64,000 nt of DNA from Micromonospora olivasterospora (GCF_007830265.1 NZ_VLKE01000001.1:186001-250000), one strand, 5' to 3'; positions 19,662 through 28,971 are shown, counted from the first letter of the stretch. Numbers and translations are program-made. The notes: a model not told the origin generated them from the sequence alone.

Positions 19662-21071
19662 TCAGGAGTGTGGCACCGGCGATCGTGCATGCCACGAGGT
19701 CAGCTGTTGATAGGACGCCGCCGCCACCACGAGAAGGTCCTCCTCGAAGGCCCGGCCGATCAGCTGCATCCCGATCGGCAGTCCGTCTTCGGTGAATCCG
19801 GCAGGGAGGCTGATGGCGGGGAGTCCGGTCAGCGAGGGGATCGCATTGTAGCGCAGCACTCCCGTGATGACGTCCACCGTCTGCCCGCTCGGAAGCGTGA
19901 TCTCCTCCGCACCGAGCGGGGGTGCTCCGAACTCGACGGTAGGCGTCACCAAGACGTCGAAGCTACGCAACACGTCGTCCAGCAGCGACTGCAGATGGCT
20001 CCGGTAGCGCTGCGCTTGAATGTAGTGACTCGCCAGAAACAGCTCGGCGCCTTCCATGAGAGTACGTAGGTCGTCACCGTACTCGTCGGCGCGGGTCCGC
20101 ACCCACCGGCCGTGCGTCCCGGCGGGTTCTGCCATGTTGACCACCTTGAGCGCGGTGATGGCGTGCTCGAGGTCGTCGATGTGCACCGTCTCGACGACGG
20201 CGCTGAAGGAGCCCAACGGTGACAGGGCCGCGTCGAGCGCCTGCTGGACATCCGGGTCGGTAGGCCGGTCGGGGCCGGGGGCCAGCACGGCGACTCGAAG
20301 GTTGGTGGGTTCAGCCGGCCGGAGCGCGACCGGGCGCATGGACGTGGCCGGGTCCTTCGAGTCGTGTCCCGCGATCGCCCGCAGGATCGTCCCGCAGTCT
20401 TCGGCCGTACGCGCCAAGGGGCCTACGGTGTCCATGCTCCAGGCCAGGGGCGTGACACCGGAGTTGCTCACCCGGCCGATGGTCGGGCGAATGCCGGTGA
20501 CGCCGTTGAACGCCGCCGGGAGCCGGACCGAGCAACCGGTATCGGTGCCCAGGGCTCCGAAGACCTCGCGCGCTGCGACGGCGACCCCCGACCCACCGCT
20601 GGATCCGCCCGGCGAACGGCCGACATCCCACGGATTCCGGGTGGGGCCGGTGTGCGGGTTGTACGTCGTGACCCCTTGGGCGAACTCGTGCATGTTCAGG
20701 CGGCCCAGGATCACCGCTCCCGCTCGCTTCAGCCGCTCGACGACGGTCGCGTCCGACGACGCGACGTCTCCCGCGAGAATCGCGCTGCCCGCCGCATTGA
20801 CGTAACCGGCCTGCGAGATGTTGTCCTTGAGCGCGAGAGGGACGCCGTGCAGTTCGCCGAGCACATGCCCGGCACGTCGCATGGTGTCCAAGGCGTCGGC
20901 GACCTCCAGCGCCCGGGTGGGATCCACCTGGACGAAGGCGTTGAGCGTCCCGTCCAGTTCCTCGATGCGGTCCAGGCATGCCTGGGTGGCTTCCCGGGAG
21001 CTGACCTCGCCGCTGGCCAGCAGCGTGCGCAGCGCCACGATGTCGAGGTCGGCGACGGTCTGCGCACTCAC
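19662..21071 (-). CDS. Amidase-signature (GatA/AtzF-like) amidohydrolase
   Basis: 469 residues from a GTG at 21071 that overlaps the preceding stop (GTGA), so it is translationally coupled. The amidase-signature Ser-cisSer-Lys triad is visible: Lys in PLALKDN, cis-Ser in SPGGSSGGSG, and nucleophile Ser in TDTGCSVRLPA, where Cys replaces the usual second Gly. These enzymes hydrolyse carboxamides in the cytoplasm; the substrate cannot be read from sequence. It is the last gene of a six-gene operon with an ABC importer, which suggests it acts on an imported amide or on a by-product. A small AtzG/GatC-like protein is encoded directly upstream and probably forms a complex with it. Confidence 0.85.
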   Translation of the reverse strand: MSAQTVADLDIVALRTLLASGEVSSREATQACLDRIEELDGTLNAFVQVDPTRALEVADALDTMRRAGHVLGELHGVPLALKDNISQAGYVNAAGSAILAGDVASSDATVVERLKRAGAVILGRLNMHEFAQGVTTYNPHTGPTRNPWDVGRSPGGSSGGSGVAVAAREVFGALGTDTGCSVRLPAAFNGVTGIRPTIGRVSNSGVTPLAWSMDTVGPLARTAEDCGTILRAIAGHDSKDPATSMRPVALRPAEPTNLRVAVLAPGPDRPTDPDVQQALDAALSPLGSFSAVVETVHIDDLEHAITALKVVNMAEPAGTHGRWVRTRADEYGDDLRTLMEGAELFLASHYIQAQRYRSHLQSLLDDVLRSFDVLVTPTVEFGAPPLGAEEITLPSGQTVDVITGVLRYNAIPSLTGLPAISLPAGFTEDGLPIGMQLIGRAFEEDLLVVAAASYQQLTSWHARSPVPHS

Positions 21072-21262
21072 TGCGGCGCCCGGTAGAGAGGAAGGTGCGG
21101 CCGGGAGTCGACGAACCGGCTCAGCTCGTTCGCCGCCGGTAGCAGGGACTCCAGGTGGGCTCGATCGACCCGAGCACGTTCGTCGGACAGGTCCAGATCC
21201 ACGAGACGTGCCATGTCACGCACCAGCCGGTCCGCCGAGCTGAGCTCGTCGTCGGTGCTCAT
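21068..21262 (-). CDS. Small AtzG/GatC-like amidase partner
   Basis: 64 residues, starting at ATG 21262 (MSTDDELSSADRL), overlapping the upstream stop by 4 bases (ATGA) and the downstream GTG start by 4. The helical pattern 'LVRDMARLVDLDLSDERARV' and 'LLPAANELSRFVDS' resembles GatC/AtzG-type small subunits that wrap around amidase-signature enzymes. It is too short to have its own activity. Position next to the amidase is the main evidence. Confidence 0.65.
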   Translation of the reverse strand: MSTDDELSSADRLVRDMARLVDLDLSDERARVDRAHLESLLPAANELSRFVDSRPHLPLYRAPQ

Positions 21263-21750
21263 GAGGCTGCTGATGCCGCGAACGGGCCGAACTGCGCCGC
21301 GCTCCAGCCGGCGTCGAACGGAGCGATGGTGGCGAACCGCAGCCGCATCTCCACGAACTTCCAGCGACCGTCCTCGATGCGCATGGTGTCGTCGTACCAT
21401 CCCGAGACCCAGTGGTCGCCTCTGCCGTTGACCGTCGACGGCTGCCACAGGTACCAGCGGACCTTCGCCGAGTTCCCGTCCTCGCTGAGCTCGATGTGCG
21501 GCGCCACGATGACGTGGAACGCCCAACTCATCCGCCCCGCCGAGTCGGCGTAGAACCGCCTGAGCGCTTCGGTACCCCGGTGCTCTCCGAAGCCGTGGTC
21601 GCCGATCCAGGCGCCGTCCTCGGTGAAGAGCTCCAGGTATCGGTCGGCGTCCGCGCCGGTGTCACACAGGTAGGCGTAGTGGGCCTTGAGCCGGCGGATC
21701 TCCTCATGGGACTCGAGCCTGCGGATCCGCTCCTCCAGAGCGATGGTCAT
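21259..21750 (-). CDS. SnoaL/NTF2-like protein
   Basis: 163 residues. 'EERIRRLESHEEIRRLKAHYAYLCDTG', 'LFTEDGAWIGD', 'RGTEALRRFY' and 'WYDDTMRIEDGRWKFVEMRL' are the hallmarks of SnoaL-like NTF2-fold proteins (SnoaL_4 type). Members are isomerases, dehydratases, hydrolases or ligand binders, so the reaction is unknown. It sits 45 bases after the permease gene and overlaps the AtzG-like start, so it belongs to the transporter-amidase operon. It may modify the imported substrate before amide cleavage (inference). Confidence 0.75.
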   Translation of the reverse strand: MTIALEERIRRLESHEEIRRLKAHYAYLCDTGADADRYLELFTEDGAWIGDHGFGEHRGTEALRRFYADSAGRMSWAFHVIVAPHIELSEDGNSAKVRWYLWQPSTVNGRGDHWVSGWYDDTMRIEDGRWKFVEMRLRFATIAPFDAGWSAAQFGPFAASAAS

Positions 21751-21795
21751 GAGTGTGCTTCCTTTCTGCGATGAACTCGGGGTGTGCGGGTGGGG

Positions 21796-22824
21796 TCACA
21801 TCGTCTGGCCCTCGCCGCTGGTCAACCGGGACATGATCAGTGCGACGAGAATGATCACGCCGTACGCCGCATCGATCCAGAAGGACGGCACCTGGGAGAG
21901 GGTCAGCACGTTGGAGACGACTCCCAGGGTGAGGACACCGGTCAGCGCACCGAACATCGAACCCCGGCCGCCGTTGAGGCTGATCCCGCCGATGACCGAG
22001 GCGGCGACGGCGGTGAAGATCAGGTTCTGTCCCTGCACCGCGGTGACGGCACCGAGCCGGCCGGCCTGCATCAGGCCGGCGAGGGCGGCCATCGCCCCGC
22101 CGAAGACGAAGATGCCGAAGAGCACTCGCTGTACCCGGATGCCGGCGGCGCGCGCGGCGTCGGGATTGCCACCGATGGCGTAGATCGCCCGGCCGATCCG
22201 GTGGTAGCGCAGGAACACCCCCACACTCAGGAACAGGATGCCCGCGATGTAGACCGAGACGGGGATCCCCAGGACGGAGCCCGACCCGAGCCAGAGGATG
22301 ACGTCGGGCAGCCCGAAGACGGTCTTGCCGCTTCCCACTCCGAGCACCAGGCCCCGCAACAGGATCATCATCGCCAAGGTCGCGACGAAGGCGTTCAGCT
22401 TCAGGTACACGATCAGGCCGCCGTTCACGGCACCGAACGCCACACCTACGCCCAGTGCTACCAGGATGCCCAGGACGGGGTTCAGCTCCACCCCGTACCC
22501 GCCCGTCGCCGCCGGGACCACCAGCAACGCTGCGACCATGGCCGACAAACCGAAGGTCGATTCCAAGGACAGGTCGATCCGGCCGACCAACAGCACAAGC
22601 GACAGCGCCACGACGATGACGGCCAGCTCGGAGGACTGCTGGAGCACATTGATCAGATTCCGGGCGGTCAGGAACCGGTCGTTGAGCAGGGCGCCGACCA
22701 CGACCGCCGCGATGAGAGCCGGCACCAGGGCGAAGTTCCGGAAGAACGGAACTGCGGCTGCCGGCCAGCCGCCGCGTTCGCGCCTGGGCAGGACGGAGGC
22801 AGACGTCGAGGTGTGCGCGCTCAT
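21796..22824 (-). CDS. Ribose-type ABC transporter permease
   Basis: 342 residues from ATG 22824, coupled to the ATPase gene by an ATGA overlap. An earlier in-frame start (22896) lies inside the ATPase gene and is not needed. The hydrophobic segments, 'LINVLQQSSELAVIVVALSLVLLVGRIDLSLEST', 'GAVNGGLIVYLKLNAFVATLAMM', 'RIGRAIYAIGGNPDAARAAGI' and 'GRGSMFGALTGVLTLGVV' identify the RbsC/XylH class of about 8-10 membrane spans. It forms the membrane channel for the substrate delivered by the binding protein at 24380. Confidence 0.92.
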   Translation of the reverse strand: MSAHTSTSASVLPRRERGGWPAAAVPFFRNFALVPALIAAVVVGALLNDRFLTARNLINVLQQSSELAVIVVALSLVLLVGRIDLSLESTFGLSAMVAALLVVPAATGGYGVELNPVLGILVALGVGVAFGAVNGGLIVYLKLNAFVATLAMMILLRGLVLGVGSGKTVFGLPDVILWLGSGSVLGIPVSVYIAGILFLSVGVFLRYHRIGRAIYAIGGNPDAARAAGIRVQRVLFGIFVFGGAMAALAGLMQAGRLGAVTAVQGQNLIFTAVAASVIGGISLNGGRGSMFGALTGVLTLGVVSNVLTLSQVPSFWIDAAYGVIILVALIMSRLTSGEGQTM

Positions 22825-24383
22825 GAGGGGTTCTCCACGGGTGTGTTCTGCTGACTCAGTCCTTCGATCGCTGCCACGAGCTCGGAGTCCTCCCATCCTG
22901 AGGTGAACTCGGCGGTAAAGCGGTTCTGCACGATCACGAGCACCCGGTCGCAGTAGCGGAGCTCGTCGATCTCGTCCGAGACGACGATTGCGGCCCTGCC
23001 GTCCGCGACAAACTGCTCGACGCGGTGCATGAGAGCGTCACGCGAGGCGACGTCCACACCCTGCGTGGGACGCTCGAGCACCAGGACGTCCGGGTCCGAT
23101 GCGAGGGCCCTCCCGACAACCACCTTCTGCTGGTTGCCTCCGCTGAGCGCCTTGACCGGGGTCTGCAGGTCGGACGTGACCACCCCGCAGGAGTCCACCA
23201 GCTCCGCGGCGAGACGCCGCTGACGAGCGCGCCCGACGAATCCTGCCGGACCCAGTGCCGGCAGGACGCTCAAGGTGAGGTTCTCGGCGACGGACATCCC
23301 TGCCACGAAGCCGCTCCGGTGCCGGTCCTGGGGCACGAAGCCGATGCCGGCCTTGATCGCCGCGTCGACCCGGCCGAAGGGCAGGGCCACGCCACGCAGT
23401 GCCACGTTTCCCGACACGACCGGACGAAGGCCGGCGAGACTCTGGGCCAGCTCGAATCCGCCGGCTCCTGCCTGTCCCGCCACGCCTAGGATCTCCCCCT
23501 CGCGCAGCTGCAGATCCACTCCGGGTAGATCTCGTTGCCAGGTCAGGGCACGAACGTCGAGCAGGATCGGCGACGGCTCCCCGGCTGCGCCGAGTCGCGC
23601 GGTGCGGGCTGCCGAGTCCTCGCCGACCATGGCCTCGACCACTTGATGCTCCGCGAAGGAGCTCAGTGCTCCCGCGGCGACCGTGCGCCCATTTCGCAGG
23701 ATCGTCACGTCGTCGCAGACCTCGTACATCTCGGCGAGGTGGTGGGATATGTACAAGAAGGTGAGACCGGACTCGCGCAGCTGATTGAGGACCGACAGGA
23801 GCCGCTTGATCTCAGGCCCTTCGAGCTCGGCAGTCGGCTCGTCGAGGATCAACAGCGGAGTGCGGCGCTTCAGGGCACGGGCGATCTCGATGATGCGCCG
23901 CTGTTCGAGCCCCAGGTCTGCCACATCGGTGTCCACCGGAATCCGGATGTCCCAGCGCTCCAACTCCTCCCGAGCCTGCCGACGCATCCGCTTCCAGTCG
24001 ATGGCGCCGAACCGGGTGGTCGGCTGCTCGTTGAGGAAGAGGTTCTCCGCGACGGAGGCGCCGGGGACGACCGACGGCCGCTGGTAGACGCACGAGACGA
24101 GCGACTTCCAGGCGTTGCGGTCGGCCACCGGCGGCACCGGTTCGCCGTCGATGCGCACGATCCCGCTGTCGGCGGACTCCAGGCCGGAGACGATCGACAC
24201 CAGGGTCGACTTGCCGGCGCCGTTACGACCGACAAGAGCGTGCGAGCTGCCCCGCCGGACCGTGAGCGCGCCGTCGGCGAGCGCTTGAGTGGCGCCGTAA
24301 CGCTTGGTGACCGCCTCGACATGGAGGGTGGCTGGGCCGGGGTCGCGCTCCCCCGGCCCACCCTTCATCGCCATCGAGCTCAC
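22821..24383 (-). CDS. Sugar ABC transporter ATPase, two ABC domains (RbsA/MglA type)
   Basis: 520 residues from GTG 24383, overlapping the stop of the binding-protein gene (GTGA). The N-terminal half has Walker A GRNGAGKST and Walker B LLILDEPTAEL, with a weak signature (DLGLEQRRIIEIARAL instead of LSxGQ). The C-terminal half has LSGGNQQKVVVGRAL and Walker B-like DVLVLERPTQGVDV. The duplicated arrangement with a degenerate half is normal for the carbohydrate-uptake CUT2 group. It energises uptake through the permease encoded next. Confidence 0.92.
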   Translation of the reverse strand: MSSMAMKGGPGERDPGPATLHVEAVTKRYGATQALADGALTVRRGSSHALVGRNGAGKSTLVSIVSGLESADSGIVRIDGEPVPPVADRNAWKSLVSCVYQRPSVVPGASVAENLFLNEQPTTRFGAIDWKRMRRQAREELERWDIRIPVDTDVADLGLEQRRIIEIARALKRRTPLLILDEPTAELEGPEIKRLLSVLNQLRESGLTFLYISHHLAEMYEVCDDVTILRNGRTVAAGALSSFAEHQVVEAMVGEDSAARTARLGAAGEPSPILLDVRALTWQRDLPGVDLQLREGEILGVAGQAGAGGFELAQSLAGLRPVVSGNVALRGVALPFGRVDAAIKAGIGFVPQDRHRSGFVAGMSVAENLTLSVLPALGPAGFVGRARQRRLAAELVDSCGVVTSDLQTPVKALSGGNQQKVVVGRALASDPDVLVLERPTQGVDVASRDALMHRVEQFVADGRAAIVVSDEIDELRYCDRVLVIVQNRFTAEFTSGWEDSELVAAIEGLSQQNTPVENPS

Positions 24384-25429
24384 GAGTTCGCGTTGTTCCC
24401 GAACAGCGAGGCGTCGTCGACGTTCGCCTTCGTGACGAGAGGTGAGGGCAACAGGTCCTCCGGGTTGCCGTTGTTGACGACGATGGTGCTGTCGTGGTCG
24501 GTCTTGCCCGCCTTGAAGGTCTCCCCCTTCATCGCTCGGGCGAGGTAGTCGATGCCGTACTCGGCGTACTTGTCGATCGGCTGCGAGACCGTGGCGTCCA
24601 GGTATCCCTGCCGGATCTGGTCGAGACCGAAGGGGCAGCCGTCGATGGAGACGATGGAGATGTGCCCCGGCTCGCCGGCCTTCGTCAACTTGTGCGCACC
24701 CTTGAGCACGTTGATCACCGACGGCAGCAGGCCGCAGTCGGAGTGCACGTAGATACCCGTGATGTCGTCGTCGGCACTGATCACCGACTGGGTCTGGTTG
24801 GCGGCCTCGTCGGCGTTCCAGTGGGTGGGCTTGGACACGACGGCGATGCCGGGGAAGTTCTCCTTGATGCAGTCGTTGAAGCCGTTGGTCCGATCGAGGC
24901 CGTTGATGCTGGCCAGGTCACCTTGGAGTTCGAGCACCTTGCCCGCGCCGTTCAGCAGCCTGCCCATCTCCTCACACGCCGACTTGCCCATGAGCGCATT
25001 GTCTGCTCGGACGGTGATGGCCACCTTGCCATTCGACGGCGCGACGTCCGTCGCTACGACGGGCACGTCGTTGTCCTTCGCATAGTCGAGAGCGGGCGCG
25101 ATCGCGTCGGAGTCGATCGGGACCACGATGAGACCCTCGGCGCCGTTGGTGATCAGCGTTCGCACATCGGTGATCTGCCGGCCCGGGTCCTGCTTGGCAT
25201 CGGTCGGTTCCAGCAGGCGCAGGCCCGCGTCCTTCGCCTCGGCCAGGGTCAGCTTCTGCTGAACGACATAGCCCTCCTGAGAGAGGAACGGCATCGCCAG
25301 TCCGATCGTTTTCCCCTCACTCGTGCCGGCTCCGTCACCGGATCCGTCGTCCGATCCGCAGGCGCTCAGCATCAAGGCGCTGGCCGCGATGAACGCCACC
25401 AGGGCCCCGGGTCGCTTGATTCTCAACAT
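24380..25429 (-). CDS. Sugar ABC transporter substrate-binding lipoprotein
   Basis: 349 residues from ATG 25429, with AAGGAG at 25434-25439; the longer frame to 25501 lacks a better site. A short basic start (MLRIKRP), a hydrophobic segment and the lipobox LSAC (ALMLSACGSDD) mark a membrane-anchored lipoprotein. The body (TIGLAMPFLSQEGYVVQQK, 'QITDVRTLITNGAEGLIVVP', GIYVHSDCGLLPSVINVL) is a periplasmic-binding-protein type 1 domain of the RbsB class. It is the first gene of the importer operon. The ligand is not predictable; the neighbouring iol-type genes suggest a cyclitol or deoxysugar-like compound. Confidence 0.9.
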   Translation of the reverse strand: MLRIKRPGALVAFIAASALMLSACGSDDGSGDGAGTSEGKTIGLAMPFLSQEGYVVQQKLTLAEAKDAGLRLLEPTDAKQDPGRQITDVRTLITNGAEGLIVVPIDSDAIAPALDYAKDNDVPVVATDVAPSNGKVAITVRADNALMGKSACEEMGRLLNGAGKVLELQGDLASINGLDRTNGFNDCIKENFPGIAVVSKPTHWNADEAANQTQSVISADDDITGIYVHSDCGLLPSVINVLKGAHKLTKAGEPGHISIVSIDGCPFGLDQIRQGYLDATVSQPIDKYAEYGIDYLARAMKGETFKAGKTDHDSTIVVNNGNPEDLLPSPLVTKANVDDASLFGNNANS

Positions 25430-25535
25430 GTCACTCCTTGGATGTGTGCCGAGATCACAGGAACTGCTCGAAGCCGCCAGGGCCTCGTGTCGATGGCTCA
25501 CTCTTCGACACCGCTTGTCATCCTGTCAATAAGTT

Positions 25536-25551
25536 GTTCTTATGTCTTTAC
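25536..25551. promoter_or_regulatory. Probable GntR operator upstream of the importer operon
   Basis: GTTCTTATGTCTTTAC lies between the mmsA stop (25552) and the binding-protein gene. Its left half, GTTCTTATGT, matches the palindrome half GTCCTTATGT at 28972-28987 in 9 of 10 bases. This suggests the importer operon has its own promoter under the same regulator. Confidence 0.5.
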
Positions 25552-27060
25552 TTAGCTGGCAGTGGGGAAGGCGAAGCCGGTGCTGCCCCTGTCTGCACGT
25601 TCCGGCCACCTCGTGGTGACGACCTTGGCCTGGGTGTAGAACCGCACGCCCTCGGGCCCGTGGATGTGGTGGTCGGCGAAACGCGAGTCCTTCCATCCAC
25701 CGAAGGAGTGGAACGCCATCGGGACGGGCACCGGCACGTTGACACCGACCATCCCTGCCTTGACCTGCCGTTGGAAGGTCCGGGCAACCCCACCCGAGGC
25801 GGTGAACACCGCCGTCCCGTTGCCATAGGGATTGGCGTTCACGAGTTCCAACGCCGTGCCTAGACTCGGCACCCGCAGGACGCAGAGCAACGGCCCGAAC
25901 ACCTCGTCCTGGTACGCGCTCATCGTGCTGGAGACCCGATCAAGCAAGGTAGGACCGACGAAGAAGCCCTCGTCGTGGCCTGGAACCGTCGTGCCTCGCC
26001 CGTCGACCACCACGTCGGCGCCGTCCCGCTCCGCCTGGTCGACGTACCCGACGACGCGGTCACGGGCAACCGGGGAGATCACCGGCCCGAGGTCGGAGTC
26101 AGGCGAGGTGCCGGGGCCCACCCTCAGGCCGAGCGTGAGGTCACGGAGCTTCGCGACGAGTTCGTCGGCGATGCCACCGACCGCGAGAACGGCCGAGATG
26201 GCCATGCATCGCTGGCCCGCCGAGCCGTAGGCGGCCGCGAGGATCTGGCGCGCCGCGTGGTCGAGATCGGCGTCGGGCATCACCACCGCATGATTCTTCG
26301 CACCCCCCAGCGCCTGTACCCGTTTCCCCGCCGCGCTGGCGGTCTGGTGGACGTACCGGGCCACCGGCGTCGACCCGACGAACGAGACCGCGGCGACGTC
26401 CCGGTGCCTCAGCAACGCATCCACCGCGACCCGGTCACCATGAAGCACGTTGAAGACGCCGGCCGGTAGTCCCGCTTCGGCGTACAAGCGAGCGATGAGG
26501 TCGGAAGCGCCCGGTACCCGCTCGGACGGTTTCAAGACGAATGTGTTGCCCGTGGCGATCGCGATCGGGTGCATCCACAACGGGACCATCGCCGGGAAGT
26601 TGAACGGAGTGATCCCGGCCACCACGCCGAGCGGCTGCCGGAACGTGAACGTGTCCACACCGGTCGAGACCTGATCGCTGTACTCGCCCTTGAGCAGCTC
26701 GGGGACTCCGCACGCGAACTCCACCACCTCGCGTCCGCGCACGACCTCTCCCCGCGCGTCGTCGATCGTCTTCCCGTGTTCGGCGGAGATCACCTCCGCG
26801 AGGTCGGTCTCATGCTCGACGAGGAGCTGGCGGAACGCGTACATGACCCGGGAACGTGCCGTGACCGACGCCTCCGCCCACGACTCGTAAGCCTTGGCGG
26901 CGCTTGCCACCGCGGCGTCGGCATCAGCCTCCGAGGCGAGTCTGACCCGGCGCATCGTCGCACCCGTCGCCGGGTCATAGACGTCCGCGACCCGATCGCC
27001 CTGTCCTGCGTACCTGCTGCCGCCGATGATGTGGTCGTACGTTGTCGTCTCGATCGCCAT
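25552..27060 (-). CDS. mmsA: CoA-acylating methylmalonate-semialdehyde dehydrogenase
   Basis: 502 residues from ATG 27060, which shares one base with the preceding stop (TGATG). It is the usual family length. The aldehyde-dehydrogenase core includes PFNFPAMVPLWMHPIAIATGN, a SERVPGASDLIARL segment, 'GGAKNHAVVMPDADLDHA' and the nucleophile Cys in GSAGQRCMAIS. The MMSDH-like 'ETTTYDHIIGG' start and 'VGVNVPVPVPMAFHSFGGWK' separate it from ordinary ALDHs. It converts malonate or methylmalonate semialdehyde with CoA and NAD to acetyl- or propionyl-CoA. It follows an iolC-like kinase and aldolase gene, as in inositol breakdown. Confidence 0.92.
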   Translation of the reverse strand: MAIETTTYDHIIGGSRYAGQGDRVADVYDPATGATMRRVRLASEADADAAVASAAKAYESWAEASVTARSRVMYAFRQLLVEHETDLAEVISAEHGKTIDDARGEVVRGREVVEFACGVPELLKGEYSDQVSTGVDTFTFRQPLGVVAGITPFNFPAMVPLWMHPIAIATGNTFVLKPSERVPGASDLIARLYAEAGLPAGVFNVLHGDRVAVDALLRHRDVAAVSFVGSTPVARYVHQTASAAGKRVQALGGAKNHAVVMPDADLDHAARQILAAAYGSAGQRCMAISAVLAVGGIADELVAKLRDLTLGLRVGPGTSPDSDLGPVISPVARDRVVGYVDQAERDGADVVVDGRGTTVPGHDEGFFVGPTLLDRVSSTMSAYQDEVFGPLLCVLRVPSLGTALELVNANPYGNGTAVFTASGGVARTFQRQVKAGMVGVNVPVPVPMAFHSFGGWKDSRFADHHIHGPEGVRFYTQAKVVTTRWPERADRGSTGFAFPTAS

Positions 27061-27944
27061 CAGAGCATCCTCACCGCGGCGTCGACCGCCGACTCGACGT
27101 CGCCGTCGGCCGGGTAGAGCATCGACCTGCCCACGACCAAGCCACGCACGTTCGGACTCTCGAGCGCTGCGGACCAGGAGTCGAACTGCGCGGCCTGGTC
27201 CGGCCCCACCTCGCCGCCGAGTAACAGCACAGGCATGGTCGTCGAGGACAGCAGGGCCTCCATGTCGGCTACCACCGGCAGCTTCAACCACGTATACGCC
27301 GAGGTGGAGCCGAGGCCGGCCGCGATCGTGGCCGCCCGGATAGCCTCCGTCACGTTCAGGTCATTGGCCAGCCGTCCGTTGGCCCGCCGGGAGATGAAGG
27401 GCTCGATCATCGCCATCAGACCGTGCCGGGCCAGGTCGTCGACGGCTGCGCCGCACGCGTGGAGGGTCGAAGGCGTCGCCAGGTCCTCCGGATCGATGCG
27501 AAGCAGCATCTTCCCGCCTTGGAGTCCGCCCGCGGCTATGGCGTCGGCAGAGTAGCCGGTGAATCGATCGTCGATCTCGAACGACGTGTTGGCGATGCCA
27601 CCACGGTTCATCGAGCCGATCACGACCTTGCCTTCGAGCGCACCCAGCAGCAGAAGGTCTTCGATCACGTCCGCGGTGCCGAGGACGCCGTCGACACCAT
27701 CGTGCGCAAGCGCACGCACGAGTCGGTCGAGCAGGCCGACCCGGTTCGCCATGGCCAGAGCGTCGGAGCCGGCGCCCAACGCACCACGCGCCGGATGATC
27801 GGCGGCGACCATCATCAGTCGCTTCTCACTACTCCGCCAGAGCTGCGGCATGGCGCGCTGGGCGAGGAGCTGTTTGATCCGCCCCGGATCCACCGCGCGC
27901 ATGCGAACGAGATCGCGCACTTCATCAGGTCCTACCACCGTCAT
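27060..27944 (-). CDS. Cgl0159-type (beta/alpha)8 aldolase of iol clusters
   Basis: 294 residues from ATG 27944, chosen because GGAG ends 5 bases upstream; the open frame continues further but lies inside iolC. 'RRLMMVAADHPARGALG', 'DGVLGTADVIEDLLLLGAL', 'VVIGSMNRGGIANTSFEIDDRFTGY' and the Lys-bearing 'AYTWLKLPVV' place it in the class I aldolase-like family typified by Corynebacterium Cgl0159 of inositol clusters. There it is thought to cleave 2-deoxy-5-keto-gluconate 6-phosphate to malonate semialdehyde and DHAP in place of IolJ. It overlaps mmsA by one base. Confidence 0.82.
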   Translation of the reverse strand: MTVVGPDEVRDLVRMRAVDPGRIKQLLAQRAMPQLWRSSEKRLMMVAADHPARGALGAGSDALAMANRVGLLDRLVRALAHDGVDGVLGTADVIEDLLLLGALEGKVVIGSMNRGGIANTSFEIDDRFTGYSADAIAAGGLQGGKMLLRIDPEDLATPSTLHACGAAVDDLARHGLMAMIEPFISRRANGRLANDLNVTEAIRAATIAAGLGSTSAYTWLKLPVVADMEALLSSTTMPVLLLGGEVGPDQAAQFDSWSAALESPNVRGLVVGRSMLYPADGDVESAVDAAVRML

Positions 27945-27960
27945 ATTCACTCCGTCCGAA

Positions 27961-28944
27961 TCAGGCTTCTGGGGTTGGCGCAAGGAGATCGGCGAGCACC
28001 GGCATCTCGTCGGCGCATCCGAGACGACCGACCACGTGGGCCCCGGCGCGACCGGCGATCTCGAGCATCTCCGCGAGTTCCCAGTCGTGCAGGAGCCCGT
28101 GGCATACGACGCCGCCGAACGCGTCACCCGCCCCGAGTCCGTTGACCACGGCCACGGGCGTCACGGCGACGTGGACGACGTCGCCGGCTCGCGAACCGAG
28201 CACGCCATCCGGCCCTTGCTTCACGATCGCGAGTTCGACGCCGCGCTCGTGGAGGCGGGCCGCCAGTTCGTCCGGACTCCCGGGGCCTACGGCGACCGCA
28301 CACTCCTGGGCGTTGCCGAGAGCAACGTCGACGTAGGGCAGCAGCTCCGCGATCCGTGCCGCCGCCTCATCCGGCGACGGCCAGAAGGTTGGGCGGTAGT
28401 CGAGGTCGAGGACGGTGAGCCCCGGCCGGTCCCGCCGGGCACGCGCGATCGCATGGTGAGCGCTCCGGCTGGGCTCACGACTCAGCCCGCTGGCCGTCAG
28501 CCACAGCAGTCGAGCCTCGCTGATCGCGGCACGATCCAGGTCGTCCTCCCCGATCATCAGATCCGGCGCGACAGGCGCCCGGTAGAAGTACAGCGGGAAG
28601 TCGTCGGGCGGGAACAGCTCGCAGAACGTGATCGGCGTCGCCAGGTCCGGCACCGTCTTCACGAACTCCGTCGCCACGCCGAAGCGCTCCAGGGCGCGGA
28701 CGGCGAAGGAGCCGAACGGGTCGCCCCCGACACCCGTGACGACCGCCGCCCGGTTGCCGAGCCGGGCCGCAGCAACCGCGACATTGGTGGCACTGCCGCC
28801 CAGGAACTTGCGGAATGTCTCCACCTCGTCGAGCCCGACTCCGGACTGCTCGGGGTACAGGTCGACGCCGATCCGCCCTACAGTGACGACGTCGTACTGG
28901 TCGACGTGTTTGTCTTTACATTCAGGCACGATCGCAAGTCTCAC
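27961..28944 (-). CDS. iolC: 5-dehydro-2-deoxygluconokinase (PfkB family)
   Basis: 327 residues from GTG 28944; the GTG at 28929 is an alternative. A PfkB ribokinase fold is shown by VTVGRIGVDLYPEQSGVGL, 'FRKFLGGSATNVAVAAARLG', and the C-terminal anion-hole motif NGLGAGDAFGGVVCHGLL. The DLYPEQSG start is characteristic of IolC rather than fructokinase. It would phosphorylate 2-deoxy-5-keto-D-gluconate for the aldolase encoded next. No iolB, iolD, iolE or iolG is in the window, so the upstream steps are missing or the substrate differs. A probable operator lies inside the first codons. Confidence 0.85.
   Translation of the reverse strand: MRLAIVPECKDKHVDQYDVVTVGRIGVDLYPEQSGVGLDEVETFRKFLGGSATNVAVAAARLGNRAAVVTGVGGDPFGSFAVRALERFGVATEFVKTVPDLATPITFCELFPPDDFPLYFYRAPVAPDLMIGEDDLDRAAISEARLLWLTASGLSREPSRSAHHAIARARRDRPGLTVLDLDYRPTFWPSPDEAAARIAELLPYVDVALGNAQECAVAVGPGSPDELAARLHERGVELAIVKQGPDGVLGSRAGDVVHVAVTPVAVVNGLGAGDAFGGVVCHGLLHDWELAEMLEIAGRAGAHVVGRLGCADEMPVLADLLAPTPEA
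28912..28927. promoter_or_regulatory. Second probable GntR site overlapping the iolC start
   Basis: The half-site GTCTTTACAT matches GTCCTTACAT of the palindrome at 28972 in 9 of 10 bases, 60 bases away. It falls just inside the iolC frame as drawn from GTG 28944. Confidence 0.45.
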
Positions 28945-28971
28945 CGACCGCCCCCGCCGCTGTCAAGCTTT

